Shown: positions 32,693 to 33,960 of the stretch, in pieces
Numbering within the stretch: the stretch's first letter is position 1
How the letters are laid out: the number at the start of each line of letters is the position of its first letter
Source of the DNA: Phycisphaerales bacterium
GTDB lineage: Bacteria > Planctomycetota > Phycisphaerae > UBA1845
Length of the DNA: 33,960 nucleotides
Assembly (NCBI GenBank): GCA_003597935.1
Contig: QZJT01000007.1
Span: 1-33,960 of the forward strand
Reading direction: 5' to 3'
Translations under genes and position numbers: made by a program
The notes under the pieces: generated by a model
Databases searched by the model: none
Told to the model about the DNA's origin: nothing
Seen by the model: the letters and a program-made list of their open reading frames with translations, nothing else

Positions 32693-33008
32693 CCGTCTGC
32701 GTTACAGTCCCCCGGATTGCGGCAAGCCTGCCCCCCCCAGCCGGCCCTACGATAAACATCATACGACTCGCAAAATGGGGCGTCAAGGGGGAAGCTACTT
32801 TTCTTATCGGCGGACGAAGAATCCGTAATACTCCGCACGCCCCACCGAACCCCAAAGCGTCCCGGGCGCAACGAACGCACGCCTGTTGCATGGTGAGAAG
32901 TGCGGGCGTCAGAGTGTGCCACCCCGGCTTGGGTCCGGTGGGAGCTGTGGCGCCACCTCACCTGCCCGGCAGCGCGCGATGCGATCGCGTTCGCACCGCC
33001 GGCTGCGC

Positions 33009-33960
33009 TCAATCGGCCACGGCGTCTTCCGAGAGCGTCAGCAGCGAGCGGAGCTTGTCGGTCGACAGCTCGGTGAGCCACTGCTCGCCGGCGCCGATGA
33101 TGTTCTCGGCCAGGTCGCGCTTGGCTTCCAGCATGGCGTCGATACGCTCCTCCAGCGTGCCGACACAGATGAACTTGTGTACCTGAATGCGGCGGGTCTG
33201 GCCGATGCGGTACGCCCGGTCGGTGGCCTGCTGCTCGACGGCCGGGTTCCACCAGCGGTCGAAATGGAACACGTGATTGGCGGCCGTGAGGTTCAGCCCC
33301 ACCCCGCCGGCCTTCAGCGACAATATGAACACCGGCGTTTCGTCCCGGCGGGCCTGAAACCGCTCGACCATCTGGGTGCGGGCGTGGTTGGGCGTGCCGC
33401 CGTGGAGGAAGAGGATCTCCCGGTCGAGCGTGCGCGTCAGCAGTTCCTGCAAGCGCTGGCCCATCTCGCGGAACTGGGTGAAGACCAGGGCGAAGTCGCC
33501 CTCCGCCACGACTTCTTCCAGCATCTCGCGCAGCCGGTCGCACTTGCCGCTGCGCTCGGGCAGCGGACCCGGCTCGCCGAGGAACTGGGCCGGGTGATTG
33601 CATATCTGCTTGAGCTTGACGATGGCCGCCAGGATCAGGCCGCGGCGCTGGATGCCGGCAGCGCCGTCGATGCTGCCCAGCATCTCGCTGGTGACCGCCT
33701 GATAAAGCCCCGCCTGCTCGCGGGTCAGGTTGCAGTAGACGTTCATCTCCATCTTCTCGGGCAGGTCGGAGATGATGTCCGGGTCCGTCTTGACCCGGCG
33801 GAGGATGAACGGGTGGATCAGCCGCCGCAGCCGCCGCGACTGCTCGCTGTCCTTGTGCCGCTCGATGGGCGCCGCGAAGCGGCGGCGAAACTCCGTCGCC
33901 GGGCCGAGCAGGTTGGGATTGAGGAAGTCCATGATGGACCAGAGCTCACCCACGTGGTTC
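33009..33960 (-). CDS. SNF2-family helicase, C-terminal part (5' end beyond window)
   Basis: C-terminal 317 codons of a Swi2/Snf2-type DNA-dependent ATPase, which uses ATP to translocate on duplex DNA and remodel bound proteins. Frame continues to the window edge ([15 protein letters not shown], just after the expected TGTPIEN), so the N-terminal ATPase lobe lies outside. Visible motifs: [18 protein letters not shown]; motif IV-type [29 protein letters not shown]; motif [19 protein letters not shown]; and motif [15 protein letters not shown]. The [13 protein letters not shown] block is diagnostic for this family. It ends with the common [14 protein letters not shown] tail and is intact as far as seen. 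It is not recognisably linked to a restriction or defence module here. Confidence 0.93.
   Translation of the reverse strand, partial: NHVGELWSIMDFLNPNLLGPATEFRRRFAAPIERHKDSEQSRRLRRLIHPFILRRVKTDPDIISDLPEKMEMNVYCNLTREQAGLYQAVTSEMLGSIDGAAGIQRRGLILAAIVKLKQICNHPAQFLGEPGPLPERSGKCDRLREMLEEVVAEGDFALVFTQFREMGQRLQELLTRTLDREILFLHGGTPNHARTQMVERFQARRDETPVFILSLKAGGVGLNLTAANHVFHFDRWWNPAVEQQATDRAYRIGQTRRIQVHKFICVGTLEERIDAMLEAKRDLAENIIGAGEQWLTELSTDKLRSLLTLSEDAVAD

Larger units (their letters stand above)
32337..33008. other. gene-free stretch with heptamer array and hairpins
   Basis: Between the SNF2-type gene stop and the secreted-protein start. It holds the heptamer array, a two-part hairpin at 32664-32692 and a decayed REP-like copy at 32914-32943. 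Minus-strand frames through it encode Gln-Pro-Ser-Thr-Phe-Asn-Leu repeats and are shadows of the array. Confidence 0.6.

Noticed and set aside
32416-33603. 395-codon minus-strand frame across the heptamer array and SNF2 gene
   Set aside because: Its C-terminal part is the translated heptamer array and its N-terminal part is out of frame with the SNF2 motifs.

Overview
This is a GC-rich stretch of about 34 kb of bacterial chromosome. It most likely comes from a member of the Planctomycetota, probably near the Phycisphaerae. That is inferred from family content, not from a marker gene. The clues are: two unrelated membrane proteins carrying a CxxC...CPECG zinc ribbon; a HYExAFE-type protein; secreted proteins with DCNGN...IPDD...GIPDECQ repeats; a PEP-CTERM-like secreted protein; a futalosine-pathway menaquinone enzyme; and intergenic space packed with short dispersed repeats. 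No rRNA, tRNA, CRISPR array or prophage was recognised.

Layout. 1-2550: a CAP-domain lipoprotein and an FHA-GAF-PP2C regulator, both on the minus strand. 2665-3567: mqnD (plus) behind a TATAAT box. 3568-4870: a dispersed-repeat zone with a REP-associated tyrosine transposase (RAYT) bounded by inverted 26-bp repeats and a 66/67-bp tandem REP array. The unit appears to have rewritten the 3' end of a membrane/zinc-ribbon gene (to 5679). 6063-8030 (minus): a YkgJ-type cysteine-cluster protein, a lipoprotein and a HYExAFE protein, the last two separated by an array of 7/8-bp repeats. 8155-10084 (plus): rsmD and a CCA-adding/poly(A) polymerase-type nucleotidyltransferase, overlapping by 8 bp. 10187-13004: a secreted Cys-rich protein (minus) and a CstA-family transporter with a C-terminal zinc ribbon (plus), divergent. 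13150-25280 (minus): a secreted/surface block with a di-heme oxidoreductase, a 1554-aa LVIVD/Ig/TSP3 protein, a small HEAT-like membrane-anchored protein, a 1260-aa Ig/Big_1 protein and a PEP-CTERM-like protein with the best promoter in the window. 25815-30410 (minus): a 1531-aa fusion of an ExeA-type AAA ATPase to more than 1100 residues of coiled coil. 30411-33008: a second repeat zone with REP-like hairpins, an inverted-repeat-bounded lower-GC island that interrupts a secreted-protein gene, and a heptamer array. 33009-end (minus): the C-terminal half of an SNF2/RapA-type helicase, cut by the window edge.

Functionally the window mixes housekeeping genes (menaquinone, 16S rRNA methylation, tRNA 3'-end, peptide/pyruvate uptake) with a large envelope/extracellular module. 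The most unusual items are the ATPase-coiled-coil fusion, an FHA-GAF-PP2C protein that has lost at least two metal-binding aspartates, the RAYT/REP unit with a compensatory stem change, the IR-bounded island, and the two heptamer/octamer arrays. All functional statements rest on motif reading; no database search was run.
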